Source: Neobacillus sp. OS1-2
GTDB taxonomy: Bacteria; Bacillota; Bacilli; Bacillales; Cytobacillaceae
NCBI RefSeq assembly: GCF_030915505.1
Contig: NZ_CP133265.1
Location: forward strand, 310,001-374,000
Length of the DNA: 64,000 nt
Direction: 5' to 3'
Of the stretch, positions 9,218-18,460 are shown in pieces. Under the pieces are notes generated by a model, which worked only from the letters and a program-made list of their open reading frames with translations, had not been told where the DNA came from and ran no database searches. Every line of letters starts with the position of its first letter. Position 1 is the stretch's first letter. The position numbers and the translations under genes were made by a program.

Positions 9218-9568
9218 TCAGGCCACCCCCAATCTTTGCAATGCAAATTCCTCAGTCGGCTCCATTTTAATAATTTTAAATAGACCTGACAAATCGAATA
9301 GTCTTTGTATTGCAGGGGAAATTGCACAAACAACCATTTCACCGTGCACTTGTTTTATTTGTTTATATCTTCCTAAAATAACCCCTAATCCAGAGCTATC
9401 CATGAAAGAAAGGTGTTCTAGATTCAAGACAATATGACGTATATTATTTTTTTCAATGACCGCTGTCGCTTTCTCGCGGAGTTCATCCGCTGTATGGTGA
9501 TCTAACTCACCACTTAAGCGAATACATAAGACATCATGTTTAGTTTCTATATCAATAATAAGACTCAC
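9218..9568 (-). CDS. spoIIAA: Anti-sigma F factor antagonist SpoIIAA
   Basis: SpoIIAA is a STAS-domain protein that releases SigF from SpoIIAB after SpoIIE dephosphorylates it. The phosphorylated serine is Ser58 in M-D-S-S-G-L-G-V, using the GTG start at 9566-9568. That start follows AGGAGG and gives 116 residues, matching the family; a longer upstream frame has no ribosome site. It is the first gene controlled by the SigH-type promoter found at 9602-9631. Confidence 0.95.
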   Translation of the reverse strand: MSLIIDIETKHDVLCIRLSGELDHHTADELREKATAVIEKNNIRHIVLNLEHLSFMDSSGLGVILGRYKQIKQVHGEMVVCAISPAIQRLFDLSGLFKIIKMEPTEEFALQRLGVA

Positions 9569-9601
9569 TATCCCCGGCCTCCTTAATCTGGTATAGTGAG
9601 T

Positions 9602-9631
9602 CAATTCGCTTAGCAAACGGTAATATCCTTC
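9602..9631 (-). promoter_or_regulatory. SigH promoter of spoIIAA-spoIIAB-sigF
   Basis: On the minus strand GAAGGATAT and AGCGAATTG are separated by 12 bases. This fits the SigH pattern RnAGGAwWW-N11/12-RnnGAATwW at nearly every position. It lies about 35 bases before the spoIIAA start. Confidence 0.8.
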
Positions 9632-9684
9632 TACCAATACAAAACTAGTCTTATTTCGCTAAAAATAGTCGTGATCGTTTAGGT

Positions 9685-9691
9685 TTCGACA
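9685..9691 (-). promoter_or_regulatory. Spo0A box upstream of the spoIIA promoter
   Basis: TGTCGAA on the minus strand is the exact 0A box. It lies roughly 90 bases upstream of the expected start site, similar to the distal box of B. subtilis spoIIA. A weaker site (TAGCGAA, 9655-9661) lies nearer the promoter. Confidence 0.6.
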
Positions 9692-9703
9692 TGCTGCGAC
9701 TGT

Positions 9704-10876
9704 TTACTTACCTGCCTTGGTAAACATCCCAAATGATCGTTTATATAATGTCCACCATCCGGCTTCTTTTATATCCTTATCTGCTACTAATGGGCTTTCA
9801 AGAATGACTTTTCCGTCCTTAATGAGCTTAATCGAGCCAACTTTGTCACCCTTCTTAATCGGAGCATTTAGATTTTTCTGGAAGACAATTTTTTGTTTCA
9901 CATCCTCAGTCTTTTCACCTTTTTTGGTTAACAATGAAAGTGGTTCACTTGTCACAGCCCTGACTGACTTTTCTTTCCCTTTACTTATTTTTGCTTGACC
10001 AATTGATTGATTCCGCTTAAACATGGGATGTGTTTGATATTGGGCAAAGGCATAATTGAGCATTTTGGTTACTTGCGCATTTCGTTCCTTTGAGGTCGGA
10101 GCTCCAAAAACAACAGCAATGACACGCATGCCATCTTTTTGTGCTGTTGCCGTTAAGCAGTATTTTGCTTCTGCGGTAAAGCCCGTTTTTAGACCATCTA
10201 CACCAGGGTAGAATCGGACTAGTTTATTTGTATTGACAAGCCAGAATTTTTTATCTGTATTTTCACGAAGATATGCTTCATACATACCTGTGAATTTGGT
10301 AATGTCCTCATATTTCAGAAGCTCTTTTGCCATCACAGCCATATCCGCCGCTGTGCTATAATGCCCACTCACAGGAAGTCCGGTCGTATTTTTGAAGATC
10401 GTATGCTTTAAACCTAGTTCTTTTGCCTTCTCGTTCATCATATCAACAAAGGCTTCTTCGGAACCTGCAATTTTTTCGGCCATGGCAACAGAAGCATCAT
10501 TTCCAGAACCAATCGCAATTCCTCTTAACATTTCTTTCGTTGTCATTTCTTCGCCTGGCTCAAGAAATATTTGTGAGCCGCCCATTGAGGCTGCATATTC
10601 GCTGGCACGGACCTTTTCATCCCATGTTAGCTTTCCTTGATCCAATGCCTCCATTATTAAGAGCATCGTCATGATTTTAGTCATGCTCGCTGGCGGCAGC
10701 TCCTCATTACTATTTTTCTCATAAAGCACTGTACCCGTATCACGTTCAATTAAAATAGCGGATTTAACATTGCTGACGATATCCGTACCCTTTTTTTCCT
10801 CAGCAGCAAAAGCAGATGGACTCCATAAACTTGTAAGTAATAAAGATGTCACTAATAAAGTAACAAATCGTTTCAT
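9704..10876 (-). CDS. dacF: D-alanyl-D-alanine carboxypeptidase DacF
   Basis: DacF is a low-molecular-weight penicillin-binding protein that trims pentapeptides of spore peptidoglycan. The 390-residue product has a signal peptide (residues 1-24, ending A-F-A-A). It shows the three peptidase S11 motifs: S-M-T-K (Ser64/Lys67), S-G-N in I-G-S-G-N-D-A-S, and K-T-G in G-L-K-T-G-F-T. A C-terminal PBP5_C domain and an amphipathic anchor follow. The ATG at 10874-10876 is chosen because GGAGGG is eight bases upstream. The SigF-like promoter upstream and the spoIIA genes downstream reproduce the B. subtilis arrangement. Confidence 0.96.
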   Translation of the reverse strand: MKRFVTLLVTSLLLTSLWSPSAFAAEEKKGTDIVSNVKSAILIERDTGTVLYEKNSNEELPPASMTKIMTMLLIMEALDQGKLTWDEKVRASEYAASMGGSQIFLEPGEEMTTKEMLRGIAIGSGNDASVAMAEKIAGSEEAFVDMMNEKAKELGLKHTIFKNTTGLPVSGHYSTAADMAVMAKELLKYEDITKFTGMYEAYLRENTDKKFWLVNTNKLVRFYPGVDGLKTGFTAEAKYCLTATAQKDGMRVIAVVFGAPTSKERNAQVTKMLNYAFAQYQTHPMFKRNQSIGQAKISKGKEKSVRAVTSEPLSLLTKKGEKTEDVKQKIVFQKNLNAPIKKGDKVGSIKLIKDGKVILESPLVADKDIKEAGWWTLYKRSFGMFTKAGK

Positions 10877-10905
10877 TTGCATAACCCTCCATTCTGTATA
10901 GCCTC

Positions 10906-10934
10906 CATTTTTTCCAAAAATAATAATCTTATAC
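10906..10934 (-). promoter_or_regulatory. SigF/SigG promoter of dacF
   Basis: On the minus strand GTATA is followed after 14 bases by GGAAAAAATG. This fits the SigF pattern GywTA-N15-GGnrAnAnTw, with spacing one base short. Confidence 0.65.
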
Positions 10935-10963
10935 AATAATTTCCTCTGAAGTTAATAAAAAAT

Positions 10964-11010
10964 AGGGTGACAGGCACCATGTGAATTTTTCACATGGTGC
11001 CTGTCACCCT
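10964..11010. terminator. Perfect 21-base inverted repeat between pdp and dacF
   Basis: The arms 10964-10984 and 10990-11010 are exact reverse complements around a five-base AT loop. The core GGTGACAGGCACC is a motif I have met repeatedly in intergenic hairpins of Bacillus genomes. It lies just downstream of pdp on the minus strand and upstream of the dacF promoter. Termination of pdp is likely, although the T-run is short. Confidence 0.6.
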
Positions 11011-11030
11011 TTACCATTTTTCTATTGTGT

Positions 11031-12335
11031 TTATTGTGTTATTTCTTCGTGAATGAGGATTGGTGCATCTATTTTGGCTGTTGAAATCCTAATATTTTGA
11101 TATAGTTTTTCTTTTACTTCTTCAACATTTTCAAAGTTGCTGTATATGGTTACAATTGATTCGCCTTTTTTCACTTGGTCTCCGATTTTCTTTCTTAATA
11201 CAAGGCCTACCGCTAGGTCAATTACGGATTCTTTTGTTGCTCTTCCTGCTCCTAACAACATGGCTGCCGTCCCAACCTCATCGGCCACAATTTCAGCTAC
11301 ATAGCCGTCCTCTTTTGCTTCAAGTTCAATAATATATTTTGCTTGCGGCATTTTAGATGGATCTTCGACAATGGAAGCATCCCCGCCTTGAGAGCTTAAA
11401 AATACTTTTAATTTTTCAAGTGCAGAACCATCTTTAATCACATTTTCCAGCATGGTACGGGCTTCTGTTAATGAATCAGCTTTTTTCGCTAAGTAGACCA
11501 TATGACTTCCAAGGGTTAAACAAAGCTCTGTTAAATCTTCAGGACCTTCCCCTTTTAGGGTATCAATCGCTTCCTTTACCTCAAGTGCGTTTCCAATAGC
11601 AAATCCCAGGGGCTGACTCATATCGGAAATAACAGCCATTGTTCTTCTGCCCACATTATTCCCGATCCGAACCATTGCCTTAGCTAATTCACGTGAGTCG
11701 TCCAGTGTTTTCATGAAGGCACCAGCACCTGTCTTAACATCAAGAACAATCGCATCCGCACCGGCAGCAATCTTTTTACTCATGATGGAGCTAGCGATGA
11801 GCGGAATACTATCAACGGTAGCCGTTACATCTCTTAACGCATATAGCTTTTTATCAGCAGGTGTTAAATTACCGCTTTGCCCAATAACGGCAATCTTGTT
11901 TTTATTAACAAGATCCATAAATTCATCATTTTCAATTTCAACATGGAAGCCTTTAACCGCCTCTAATTTATCAATCGTACCGCCTGTATGACCTAAGCCG
12001 CGGCCAGACATTTTGGCAACAGGGACGCCCAGTGCAGCAACAAGCGGCCCAAGAACGAGTGTGGTTGTGTCACCTACGCCTCCAGTAGAATGTTTATCCA
12101 CTTTAATTCCTTCGATTTGCGACAAATCAATTTGATCTCCCGATTCAACCATTGCCATCGTTAAATCGGCTCTTTCCTTTTCCGTCATTCCCATAAAGTA
12201 AATAGCCATTGTTAAGGCACTTACCTGATAATCTGGTATAGAACCGTCAGTGTATCCATTAATAATAAAGTTTATTTCTTCTGTTGATAGTTCATGTCCA
12301 TCTCTTTTTTTCTCAATTAGGTCAACCATTCTCAT
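11031..12335 (-). CDS. pdp: Pyrimidine-nucleoside phosphorylase
   Basis: This enzyme splits uridine, thymidine and deoxyuridine with phosphate into base and (deoxy)ribose-1-phosphate. The 434-residue product shows the family signature [10 protein letters not shown] (residues 81-90) and the following [11 protein letters not shown] block, plus a C-terminal biotinyl-like PYNP domain. The ATG at 12333-12335 is chosen as it follows GGTGAT and matches the usual [11 protein letters not shown] start. It sits behind drm and the purine nucleoside phosphorylase gene, so the three form a nucleoside salvage operon. Ribose-1-phosphate from the phosphorylases feeds phosphopentomutase. Confidence 0.95.
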   Translation of the reverse strand: MRMVDLIEKKRDGHELSTEEINFIINGYTDGSIPDYQVSALTMAIYFMGMTEKERADLTMAMVESGDQIDLSQIEGIKVDKHSTGGVGDTTTLVLGPLVAALGVPVAKMSGRGLGHTGGTIDKLEAVKGFHVEIENDEFMDLVNKNKIAVIGQSGNLTPADKKLYALRDVTATVDSIPLIASSIMSKKIAAGADAIVLDVKTGAGAFMKTLDDSRELAKAMVRIGNNVGRRTMAVISDMSQPLGFAIGNALEVKEAIDTLKGEGPEDLTELCLTLGSHMVYLAKKADSLTEARTMLENVIKDGSALEKLKVFLSSQGGDASIVEDPSKMPQAKYIIELEAKEDGYVAEIVADEVGTAAMLLGAGRATKESVIDLAVGLVLRKKIGDQVKKGESIVTIYSNFENVEEVKEKLYQNIRISTAKIDAPILIHEEITQ

Positions 12336-12364
12336 TTTTATCACCACTTCATTAAATTGGTCAT

Positions 12365-13185
12365 TTATTTTGCGATATTTTTTACAATTTCTTTTACATA
12401 GGCAAGGAAATCAGCTTTCACTCTTTCAGTCGTTTCAATTACCTCATCATGTGTTAACGGTTGATCAAGGATGCCGGCAGCCATATTCGAAATACATGAA
12501 ATACCCAAAACCTTCATCCCACTGTGGCGGGCAACAATGACCTCAGGTACGGTAGACATGCCGACCGCATCCCCCCCATTACCCGAACCATTCGAATTTC
12601 CGCTGGGGTTTCATAAACTGGCCCTGGATTTCCAAAATAAACACCCTCTTTAACCTTGATGTTTAAGCGGCCTGAAACCTCCTTTGCAACCGCACGCAAT
12701 TCTTTTGAATATGCCTCAGACATATCAGGAAAACGAACACCAAGATTAGAGTCATTAGGTCCAATTAACGGATTAGTCCCCATATTATTAATATGATCGG
12801 TAATAATCATTAAATCTCCGGCAGAGAAGCTTTCATTTACTCCACCTGCAGCGTTGGTGACGATTAACATTTCAACGCCAAGTTCTTTCATGACACGAAC
12901 TGGGAATGTCACCTTGTCCATGCTGTAGCCTTCATAAAAATGAAACCGGCCTTGCATGGCGACAACCTCGATACCATTCAGTAATCCAAATACGAGTTGT
13001 CCGGCATGACCTTCAACTGTTGATACTGGAAAATCTGGAATTTCATTGTATGGTATTTTTACAGGGGTTGTAATTTCATCTGCTAGAACCCCTAATCCAG
13101 AACCTAAAATAAGACCTATTCTTGGTGTATTTGGATATTTTTCTTTTAAAAAGCTAGCTGCATTTTGGATATTCTCAAAGTTCAT
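12365..13185 (-). pseudogene. punA: Purine nucleoside phosphorylase, interrupted by a one-base frameshift
   Basis: This gene should encode a trimeric purine nucleoside phosphorylase (PupG type; guanosine and inosine to base plus ribose-1-phosphate) of about 273 residues. The first 210 codons are normal: G-S-G-L-G, G-H-A-G-Q, G-R-F-H-F-Y-E-G-Y and T-N-A-A-G-G are all present. At a run of seven G (12571-12577 on the minus strand) the frame is lost. The rest (D-A-V-G-M-S-T-V-P-E-V to the stop at 12365) continues in another frame. Eight G residues would restore one protein. Everything else is intact, so this may be a homopolymer sequencing error rather than a dead gene. It lies between drm and pdp in the salvage operon. 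Confidence 0.88.
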
Positions 13186-13200
13186 CCTTTTTCTCCTTCC

Positions 13201-14385
13201 TTATTCCAATTCATTTAAAAAGCTTTTACCATAGGTAGGCATTTTCACTTTAAAGTTGTCAGCAACAGTTGCTCCTAAGTCAGCAAATGTTTCCCGTAAA
13301 GGAAGTTCCTTTCCTTCTGCCATACTTTTTGAGTAAACAAGTAGTGGTACATATTCCCTTGTATGGTCTGTACCTGGAGCAACAGGATCATTTCCGTGGT
13401 CAGCTGTAATCATTAACAGGTCATCTTCCTTCATTTTTGCAAACACTTCTGGCAAACGCGCATCATATTCCTCCAGTGCTTTCCCATAGCCTTCAGGGTC
13501 ACGGCGATGGCCGTATAACGCATCAAAATCTACCAAATTCACAAAACTAATTCCTGTAAAATCCATATCAAAGGTTTCGACAAGTTTATCCATGCCATCC
13601 ATATTGGAAACTGTTCTAAGCGATTGAGTTACACCTTCCCCATCATAAATATCAGAAATCTTTCCGATGGCAATAACATCAAAGCCGGAGTCTTTTAATT
13701 CACTCATCACCGTACGGTCAAATGGTTTTAAAGCATAATCGTGTCGATTTGGTGTCCGTTTAAAGTTTCCTGGTTCGCCCAAAAATGGCCGGGCAATAAT
13801 GCGACCTACCATATATTTTTCATCAAGTGTCAACTCACGTGCAATTTTGCAAATAGTATATAGCTCTTCAAGAGGGACGATCTCCTCATGAGCAGCAATT
13901 TGAAGGACCGAGTCGGCGGAAGTATAGACGATCAATGCGCCCGTTTTCATGTGCTCTTCGCCAAGCTCAACAAGAATCTCTGTTCCACTTGCAGGCTTAT
14001 TGCCAATAATTTTTCGACCAGTCCTTTTTTCTAATTCAGATAAAAGTTCATCAGGAAACCCTTCTGGGAAAACGCGGAAGGGAGTCTGTATATTAAGACC
14101 CATGATTTCCCAGTGCCCTGTCATCGTATCCTTCCCATTAGAGGCCTCCATCATTTTTGTATAAAATGCTAGCGGTTTTTCTGCTTTTTCAATCCCCTTA
14201 ATTTCACGAATATTACTGAGACCTAACTTTGCCATATTTGGCATGGTAAGTCCGTTCATTTTTTCCGCAATATGTCCATAAGTATCGGCACCTTTGTCAC
14301 CAAATTTTTCTGCATCGGGTGCCTCACCAATACCAACCGAATCCATTACAATGATAAAAATACGTTTATATGTAGTTAGAGACAT
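13201..14385 (-). CDS. drm: Phosphopentomutase
   Basis: Phosphopentomutase (DeoB/Drm) converts (deoxy)ribose-1-phosphate to the 5-phosphate, linking nucleoside salvage to central metabolism. The 394-residue protein is of the alkaline phosphatase superfamily. The first metal site is [12 protein letters not shown], the phosphorylated Thr lies in G-K-D-T-M-T-G-H-W, and the second metal site is I-T-A-D-H-G-N-D. The ATG at 14383-14385 follows AAGGAGGAAG. It is the first gene of drm-punA-pdp; a cre-like site lies just upstream of its ribosome site. Confidence 0.96.
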   Translation of the reverse strand: MSLTTYKRIFIIVMDSVGIGEAPDAEKFGDKGADTYGHIAEKMNGLTMPNMAKLGLSNIREIKGIEKAEKPLAFYTKMMEASNGKDTMTGHWEIMGLNIQTPFRVFPEGFPDELLSELEKRTGRKIIGNKPASGTEILVELGEEHMKTGALIVYTSADSVLQIAAHEEIVPLEELYTICKIARELTLDEKYMVGRIIARPFLGEPGNFKRTPNRHDYALKPFDRTVMSELKDSGFDVIAIGKISDIYDGEGVTQSLRTVSNMDGMDKLVETFDMDFTGISFVNLVDFDALYGHRRDPEGYGKALEEYDARLPEVFAKMKEDDLLMITADHGNDPVAPGTDHTREYVPLLVYSKSMAEGKELPLRETFADLGATVADNFKVKMPTYGKSFLNELE

Positions 14386-14408
14386 AGATTCTTCCTCCTT
14401 CTTTCGAT

Positions 14409-14422
14409 AGAAACCGTTTGCA
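14409..14422. promoter_or_regulatory. Candidate cre (CcpA) site in front of drm
   Basis: AGAAACCGTTTGCA differs from the cre pattern TGAAANCGNTNNCA at the first base only. Its place between promoter region and drm start would fit catabolite repression of nucleoside salvage. It was found by eye only. Confidence 0.4.
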
Positions 14423-14537
14423 AACATAAAAGTAACACTGCTATGTTTCCCATTTTTTTAAAGAATATGAAACCTATTCAATTTTATTCGTCAGAAGTCT
14501 GACATCTATATTGTACTAAAAGATTTAAAAATTACAA

Positions 14538-14570
14538 GAAAAAAGCTGCCCAAAATTTCGGCAACTTTTT
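14538..14570 (-). terminator. Weak terminator-like hairpin downstream of xerD
   Basis: The stem AAGTTGCC / GGGCAGCTT has one mismatch and an eight-base loop, followed by T6 on the minus strand. It lies between xerD and drm. Confidence 0.5.
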
Positions 14571-14644
14571 GACACTTTTGATCCATATTAGCGGGTGGGG
14601 AACGTAACTGATGGAAATTTCACTTTACTCAAACTAGCAGTCTA

Positions 14645-15538
14645 TCATGCTCGCGGATGAAACTTACTATATACATCCTTTAATCTTGTCTTTGTAACAC
14701 TTGTATATATTTGTGTAGTGGAAATATCTGCATGTCCTAACATCTCTTGAACGGCTCTTAAGTCTGCACCATTTTCCAGTAAATGTGTGGCAAACGAATG
14801 GCGAAGGGTATGAGGTGTAAGCTCTTTTTCTATTCCGGCTTCTTTTGCTAGTCTTTTTAAGATCTTCCAAAACCCTTGTCTTGTTAATCGATGACCTTGA
14901 TGATTTAAAAACAAGGCATCATCACGGTGTTTTATGGTAACAAAATGAGGTCTTCCATTTTCAAAATATTGCTTAATTGCCTCCGCTGCAGTTCTTCCAA
15001 TTGGAATAATTCGCTCTTTATTACCTTTCCCCATACAACGAACGAATCCCATAGTCAGATGGATGTCTTCCATATCAAGGCCAATTAGCTCACTTACACG
15101 AATACCGGTTGCGTATAGAAGCTCTAGCATAGCCTTGTCCCTTATTCCAAAGTGGTCATGTGGATCTGGTGCATTCAACAGAATCTCAACCTCGGTTAAA
15201 CTTAATACCTTTGGAAGCGTCCTTTCAAGCTTTGGTGACTCAATTAGAACGGTTGGGTCTTGGTCTGTTGCCTTATCCCTTAATAAAAATTGATGGAAAG
15301 AGCGAACAGAGGCAATATGTCTTGCAAGTGTTTTTGCTGACTTCCCATGATCCTTTAAAAAGCTTAAAAAATGAATGATATGGACACGTTGTACCTCATT
15401 TAAAGCTTGAATGGACTCCACTTCTTTTAGATATTGAAGATAGCTTTTTAAATCACGTTCATATGAAACAATTGTATTCTTAGCCAACCCTTTTTCTACA
15501 TTCAAGTAATTTATAAAAGCTTTTAACTGTTCTTCCAT
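14645..15538 (-). CDS. xerD: Site-specific tyrosine recombinase XerD
   Basis: XerD works with CodV (the Bacillus XerC counterpart) at dif sites to resolve chromosome dimers. The 297-residue product has the N-terminal SAM-like core-binding domain (residues 1-90). Its catalytic domain shows all conserved residues: Arg in A-T-G-I-R-V-S-E-L, Lys in G-K-G-N-K-E-R, H-T-L-R-H, L-G-H-A and the nucleophile Tyr in Q-I-Y-T-S-V. The gene follows fur and yqzK exactly as ripX does in B. subtilis, five bases after yqzK, so it is a housekeeping recombinase and not an integrase of a mobile element. Confidence 0.97.
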   Translation of the reverse strand: MEEQLKAFINYLNVEKGLAKNTIVSYERDLKSYLQYLKEVESIQALNEVQRVHIIHFLSFLKDHGKSAKTLARHIASVRSFHQFLLRDKATDQDPTVLIESPKLERTLPKVLSLTEVEILLNAPDPHDHFGIRDKAMLELLYATGIRVSELIGLDMEDIHLTMGFVRCMGKGNKERIIPIGRTAAEAIKQYFENGRPHFVTIKHRDDALFLNHQGHRLTRQGFWKILKRLAKEAGIEKELTPHTLRHSFATHLLENGADLRAVQEMLGHADISTTQIYTSVTKTRLKDVYSKFHPRA

Positions 15539-15543
15539 TACTT

Positions 15544-15771
15544 TTACTCCCCATTTAAATAAAACAACATCAGCCGATCCAACATGGATGAACTTTTTTC
15601 ACTCACTGCCGTTGAAACTCTTAATGCAGCACCTTCTGGTTCATCATAGCGATGATAATTTTGGTATTCTTCGGATACCCACATGATACCATAATAAAAG
15701 AGAATCGTGCACCCGGTGAATAGGATAAAAACCTTTACCGTTTGCAGCGCCATTTTAATAAAAGAAATCAT
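15544..15771 (-). CDS. yqzK: DUF4227 protein YqzK
   Basis: This 75-residue protein has one N-terminal membrane helix (about residues 10-30) followed by a short charged tail (Y-H-R-Y-D-E-P-E-G). Length and position between fur and xerD match YqzK of B. subtilis. Its function is unknown. A good GGGGGAAG ribosome site precedes the ATG. Confidence 0.85.
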   Translation of the reverse strand: MISFIKMALQTVKVFILFTGCTILFYYGIMWVSEEYQNYHRYDEPEGAALRVSTAVSEKSSSMLDRLMLFYLNGE

Positions 15772-15900
15772 CCTTCTTCCCCCATTTGCGATTATCTAGT
15801 AAAAGGTATGCCTAATTGTACAAGTTTTATACCTGTAAATCGGAAATGGAGGGATTTATTTGTTACCGAATCAATGCGTCACCCATGTGGCCAGGAATGA

Positions 15901-15932
15901 AAAAAAGTCCTTTCGATTAAAAGGACCTTATT
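15901..15932 (-). terminator. Terminator of fur
   Basis: The stem AAGGTCCTTTT / AAAGGACTT around a five-base loop is followed by T residues on the minus strand. It ends a few bases after the fur stop. Confidence 0.75.
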
Positions 15933-15936
15933 CTTA

Positions 15937-16401
15937 TTATTCAGCTTTCTCTTCTTCTTTCACTTTATCTTGGCATCGGTAACAGATTCCGTGGAAGGTA
16001 AGGCGATGGTCTTTGATTTTAAAATTCCATCTGCGCTCGACAACCTCTTCTACGTCTTCGAGTAAATCTTCCTGGATTTCATCAACAGCACCACATTCAA
16101 TACAAACAAGATGATGATGAAAATGAGCTGCCCCCTCCTGGCGTAGATCGTAGCGGGATACTCCGTCACCAAAGTTTATTTTATCGACAATTTTTAATTC
16201 TGTTAGCAATTCTAAGGTCCGATAAACAGTTGCTAAACCAATCTCAGGCGATTTTTCTTTTACGAGGAGGTACACATCTTCTGCACTTAAATGATCCTCT
16301 TCATTTTCTAGCAAAACTCGAACAGTTGCTTCACGCTGGGGCGTTAATTTATAGCTTGCAGAATGCAACTGTTTCTTAATTCTATCAATTCTAGTTTCCA
16401 T
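15937..16401 (-). CDS. fur: Ferric uptake regulator Fur
   Basis: Fur is the iron-dependent repressor of siderophore and uptake genes. The 154-residue product has the N-terminal winged helix (A-T-V-Y-R-T-L-E-L-L as recognition region, residues 57-66). The metal-binding domain has the His cluster H-F-H-H-H-L-V and two C-x-x-C pairs (C-I-E-C and C-Y-R-C) for structural zinc. The acidic Lys/Glu-rich tail is normal for Bacillus Fur. A PerR-box-like sequence about 30 bases upstream suggests peroxide-linked control, as known for fur in B. subtilis. Confidence 0.96.
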   Translation of the reverse strand: METRIDRIKKQLHSASYKLTPQREATVRVLLENEEDHLSAEDVYLLVKEKSPEIGLATVYRTLELLTELKIVDKINFGDGVSRYDLRQEGAAHFHHHLVCIECGAVDEIQEDLLEDVEEVVERRWNFKIKDHRLTFHGICYRCQDKVKEEEKAE

Positions 16402-16426
16402 CTTGAAGGCCCTCCCTCGCCACTGT

Positions 16427-16441
16427 TAATTCTCATTATAA
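16427..16441. promoter_or_regulatory. PerR/Fur-like box upstream of fur
   Basis: On the minus strand TTATAATGAGAATTA matches the Per box TTATAATNATTATAA at 11 of 14 fixed positions, with a perfect left half. B. subtilis fur is a PerR target. Confidence 0.45.
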
Positions 16442-16512
16442 CAGATGACAAAAGAGATTCAAAATAAAATTATTATAAACAAGAATATATAATTTATATT
16501 ATTTAATAACTA

Positions 16513-17157
16513 TTATAAACTAGTAGAACTAATGATAGTCTTCATTAACCATGGTGATAAGTAGGCTTCAATCCCAGATGCCACAGAGATAAAAATAACT
16601 GCGGCCATCAAAGCAAAAATATATCCTTTAAAAAACGGTATAATAGGCTGGGAGTATTTTTTCATAAATTGCTTTCTAATCATTCTTAATGAGAATATTA
16701 CTGAGAATGCGGCCATCAAAATGAACACAGGGATGATAATCACATTTTGGGGCAAAATCGATACCAAGGCTAGCATGAAGCCTTTCCATCCCATCTGGCT
16801 AACAAGAAAGCCAACTGTAAATCCAACCACCATCCCCTTTATAAACAAGAGGATAAGGATTACTGGCAGGCCGATAATCGATATCCCAAGGATCCACATA
16901 AGGCCGATAAACTTACTGTTATGGAAAAGGCTTTGCAAAAATAAGTCGTTGTCTTCTGCCACTTTACCGTCAGAAACTTGGCCAAAAAATTGAGACAGAT
17001 AGTAGAATAAATCTTCTTTCTGAGTAATGCTCATGCTATTGACAACGATAGCCCCGAAGATTACCCCCATTAAAAATAAGACGACAATAAATAGGAAAAT
17101 TGAGGAATGCTCACGGAAATAAGTAGCGGCATCGGACTGGTACAATCGTTTTTTCAT
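16513..17157 (-). CDS. spoIIM: Stage II sporulation protein M
   Basis: SpoIIM is the membrane anchor of the SpoIID-SpoIIM-SpoIIP machine that remodels septal peptidoglycan and drives engulfment. The 214-residue product is hydrophobic with about five membrane segments (around residues 20-42, 85-107, 112-130, 140-160 and 175-197), as in the family. It lies between fur and endoQ as in B. subtilis. A SigE-like promoter is visible upstream, in line with mother-cell expression. Confidence 0.95.
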   Translation of the reverse strand: MKKRLYQSDAATYFREHSSIFLFIVVLFLMGVIFGAIVVNSMSITQKEDLFYYLSQFFGQVSDGKVAEDNDLFLQSLFHNSKFIGLMWILGISIIGLPVILILLFIKGMVVGFTVGFLVSQMGWKGFMLALVSILPQNVIIIPVFILMAAFSVIFSLRMIRKQFMKKYSQPIIPFFKGYIFALMAAVIFISVASGIEAYLSPWLMKTIISSTSL

Positions 17158-17195
17158 CTGCTTTTCCTCCTATAATTCTCAAGGTAAGTTATTAC

Positions 17196-17223
17196 ATTCT
17201 ATGCCGATCTAGTTTTTCTATGA
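17196..17223 (-). promoter_or_regulatory. Candidate SigE promoter of spoIIM
   Basis: On the minus strand TCATAGA and CATAGAAT are separated by 13 bases. The -10 matches the SigE pattern CATACAnT except at one base; the -35 is partial. Confidence 0.45.
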
Positions 17224-17250
17224 CCAAATTTTATTTAATAGAGTATCTAA

Positions 17251-17279
17251 AAACCCGATAGCCTGAGGCTATCGGGTTC
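17251..17279 (-). terminator. Terminator of nudF-endoQ
   Basis: A perfect stem AACCCGATAGCCT / AGGCTATCGGGTT with a minimal loop is followed by T5 on the minus strand, 18 bases after the endoQ stop. Confidence 0.85.
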
Positions 17280-17296
17280 GTTTTCGTTCTATTCTT

Positions 17297-18460
17297 TTAA
17301 TCGGCGATTTTTCCGTATTTACCACCGCCGCCTGCAGCTAAATTCACTTTGCCTTCGCGTGCTTTCATGATAAGGTCAGCAATTTTGGGCGGGACCACCT
17401 CATGTAGTGCCTCATATGGAACCTCATGTAAAATGGCCATTTCACTGCCAAAGTGGTTGACAAGCTTTTCAAGTAACTTTGGTCCGAGTCCTGGAATGAA
17501 TTCAAGCGGTACTTGATGGACGTATGGGGGCCGGTCTTCCCGTCGCTTTTCAGCTGTCTTCAGTTCGAGAATTCTGTCTGCTACCCCTTTAATAATCTTT
17601 TTGCTTCCGCAAAGCGTGCATATTTGGTCATCATCAGTGGCGGGATTATGACATTCCGCACACACTGTTTTGTGGTATTTTCCGAGATATGGATCAAGGC
17701 CATAATTGGCGATAATTTTTCGGTCGTCTTCACCCTTTAACGCCCTTTGCAATTCTAAAAACGTGGGTTGTTCCATCGCAATTACTTGGTATTCACGGGC
17801 AATTTTCGCCAGCGAGTGGGCATCAGAGTTGGTTACAAAGGTATATTGGTGTAACTCTTTTATCTGGTCTGCCATTTCGGTATTAGAGCTTAATCCTAGT
17901 TCAATCCCATCTATCAACTCTGGATCTAATACCTCTGTTAATGACTTGTTAACCCCTTTACCATATAAGCTTTTAAAGGGTGTAAACACATGGGCCGGTA
18001 TAAAAATACCGCCTAATTCCTTTACTTTTTTTTGCAGGACACGACCAGTGACGTAAATTCGTTGAGAACTTAATTGAATATTTTTCAAATGCCCCGAAAG
18101 CCACATGGAGAAATCCCTCATCACTGAAAGATTCGGGAAATAACACAGTAAGTGAATCGGGCCGTTACACCCTTCATCATATATCTCCAATTCCGAACCG
18201 GGGATCACAGTTAAATCGCCAAAGACTAACCCGCCTTCCGGATGTTCAAAGACTTCTCCACTTTCAATCAGGCTTTCCATTTCTTGAATGACTTCAGGAG
18301 AATGACTGTCAATGATTCCAACCATATTGAGCCCTTTTTCATGGCGCGCATGTTCAATAATATTCGTAAACGTTAATGTTTTGGCCCCGGTGATTTTGAC
18401 CGGCTTTCCAGTCCATGTCCGGCCGATATGAATATGTAAGTCTACATAGTAGCGATTCAT
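17297..18460 (-). CDS. Endonuclease Q (PHP-domain DNA repair nuclease, YqxK-like)
   Basis: EndoQ cleaves 5' of deaminated bases (uracil, hypoxanthine) and abasic sites. The 387-residue product has a PHP metal domain starting D-L-H-I-H-I-G and continuing with I-D-S-H-S-P, I-P-A-H-V and N-S-D-A-H. A zinc finger follows (C-A-E-C ... C-T-L-C-G, residues about 270-286), then a C-terminal helix-hairpin-helix (I-P-G-L-G-P-K-L-L-E). This order is that of archaeal and Bacillus EndoQ and of B. subtilis YqxK. It overlaps nudF by four bases (ATGA), so the two are co-translated. Confidence 0.88.
   Translation of the reverse strand: MNRYYVDLHIHIGRTWTGKPVKITGAKTLTFTNIIEHARHEKGLNMVGIIDSHSPEVIQEMESLIESGEVFEHPEGGLVFGDLTVIPGSELEIYDEGCNGPIHLLCYFPNLSVMRDFSMWLSGHLKNIQLSSQRIYVTGRVLQKKVKELGGIFIPAHVFTPFKSLYGKGVNKSLTEVLDPELIDGIELGLSSNTEMADQIKELHQYTFVTNSDAHSLAKIAREYQVIAMEQPTFLELQRALKGEDDRKIIANYGLDPYLGKYHKTVCAECHNPATDDDQICTLCGSKKIIKGVADRILELKTAEKRREDRPPYVHQVPLEFIPGLGPKLLEKLVNHFGSEMAILHEVPYEALHEVVPPKIADLIMKAREGKVNLAAGGGGKYGKIAD

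Noticed and set aside
14645..15538. Integrase marking a mobile element
   Set aside because: The tyrosine recombinase is XerD in its conserved place behind fur and yqzK, with no attachment-site repeats or phage genes.
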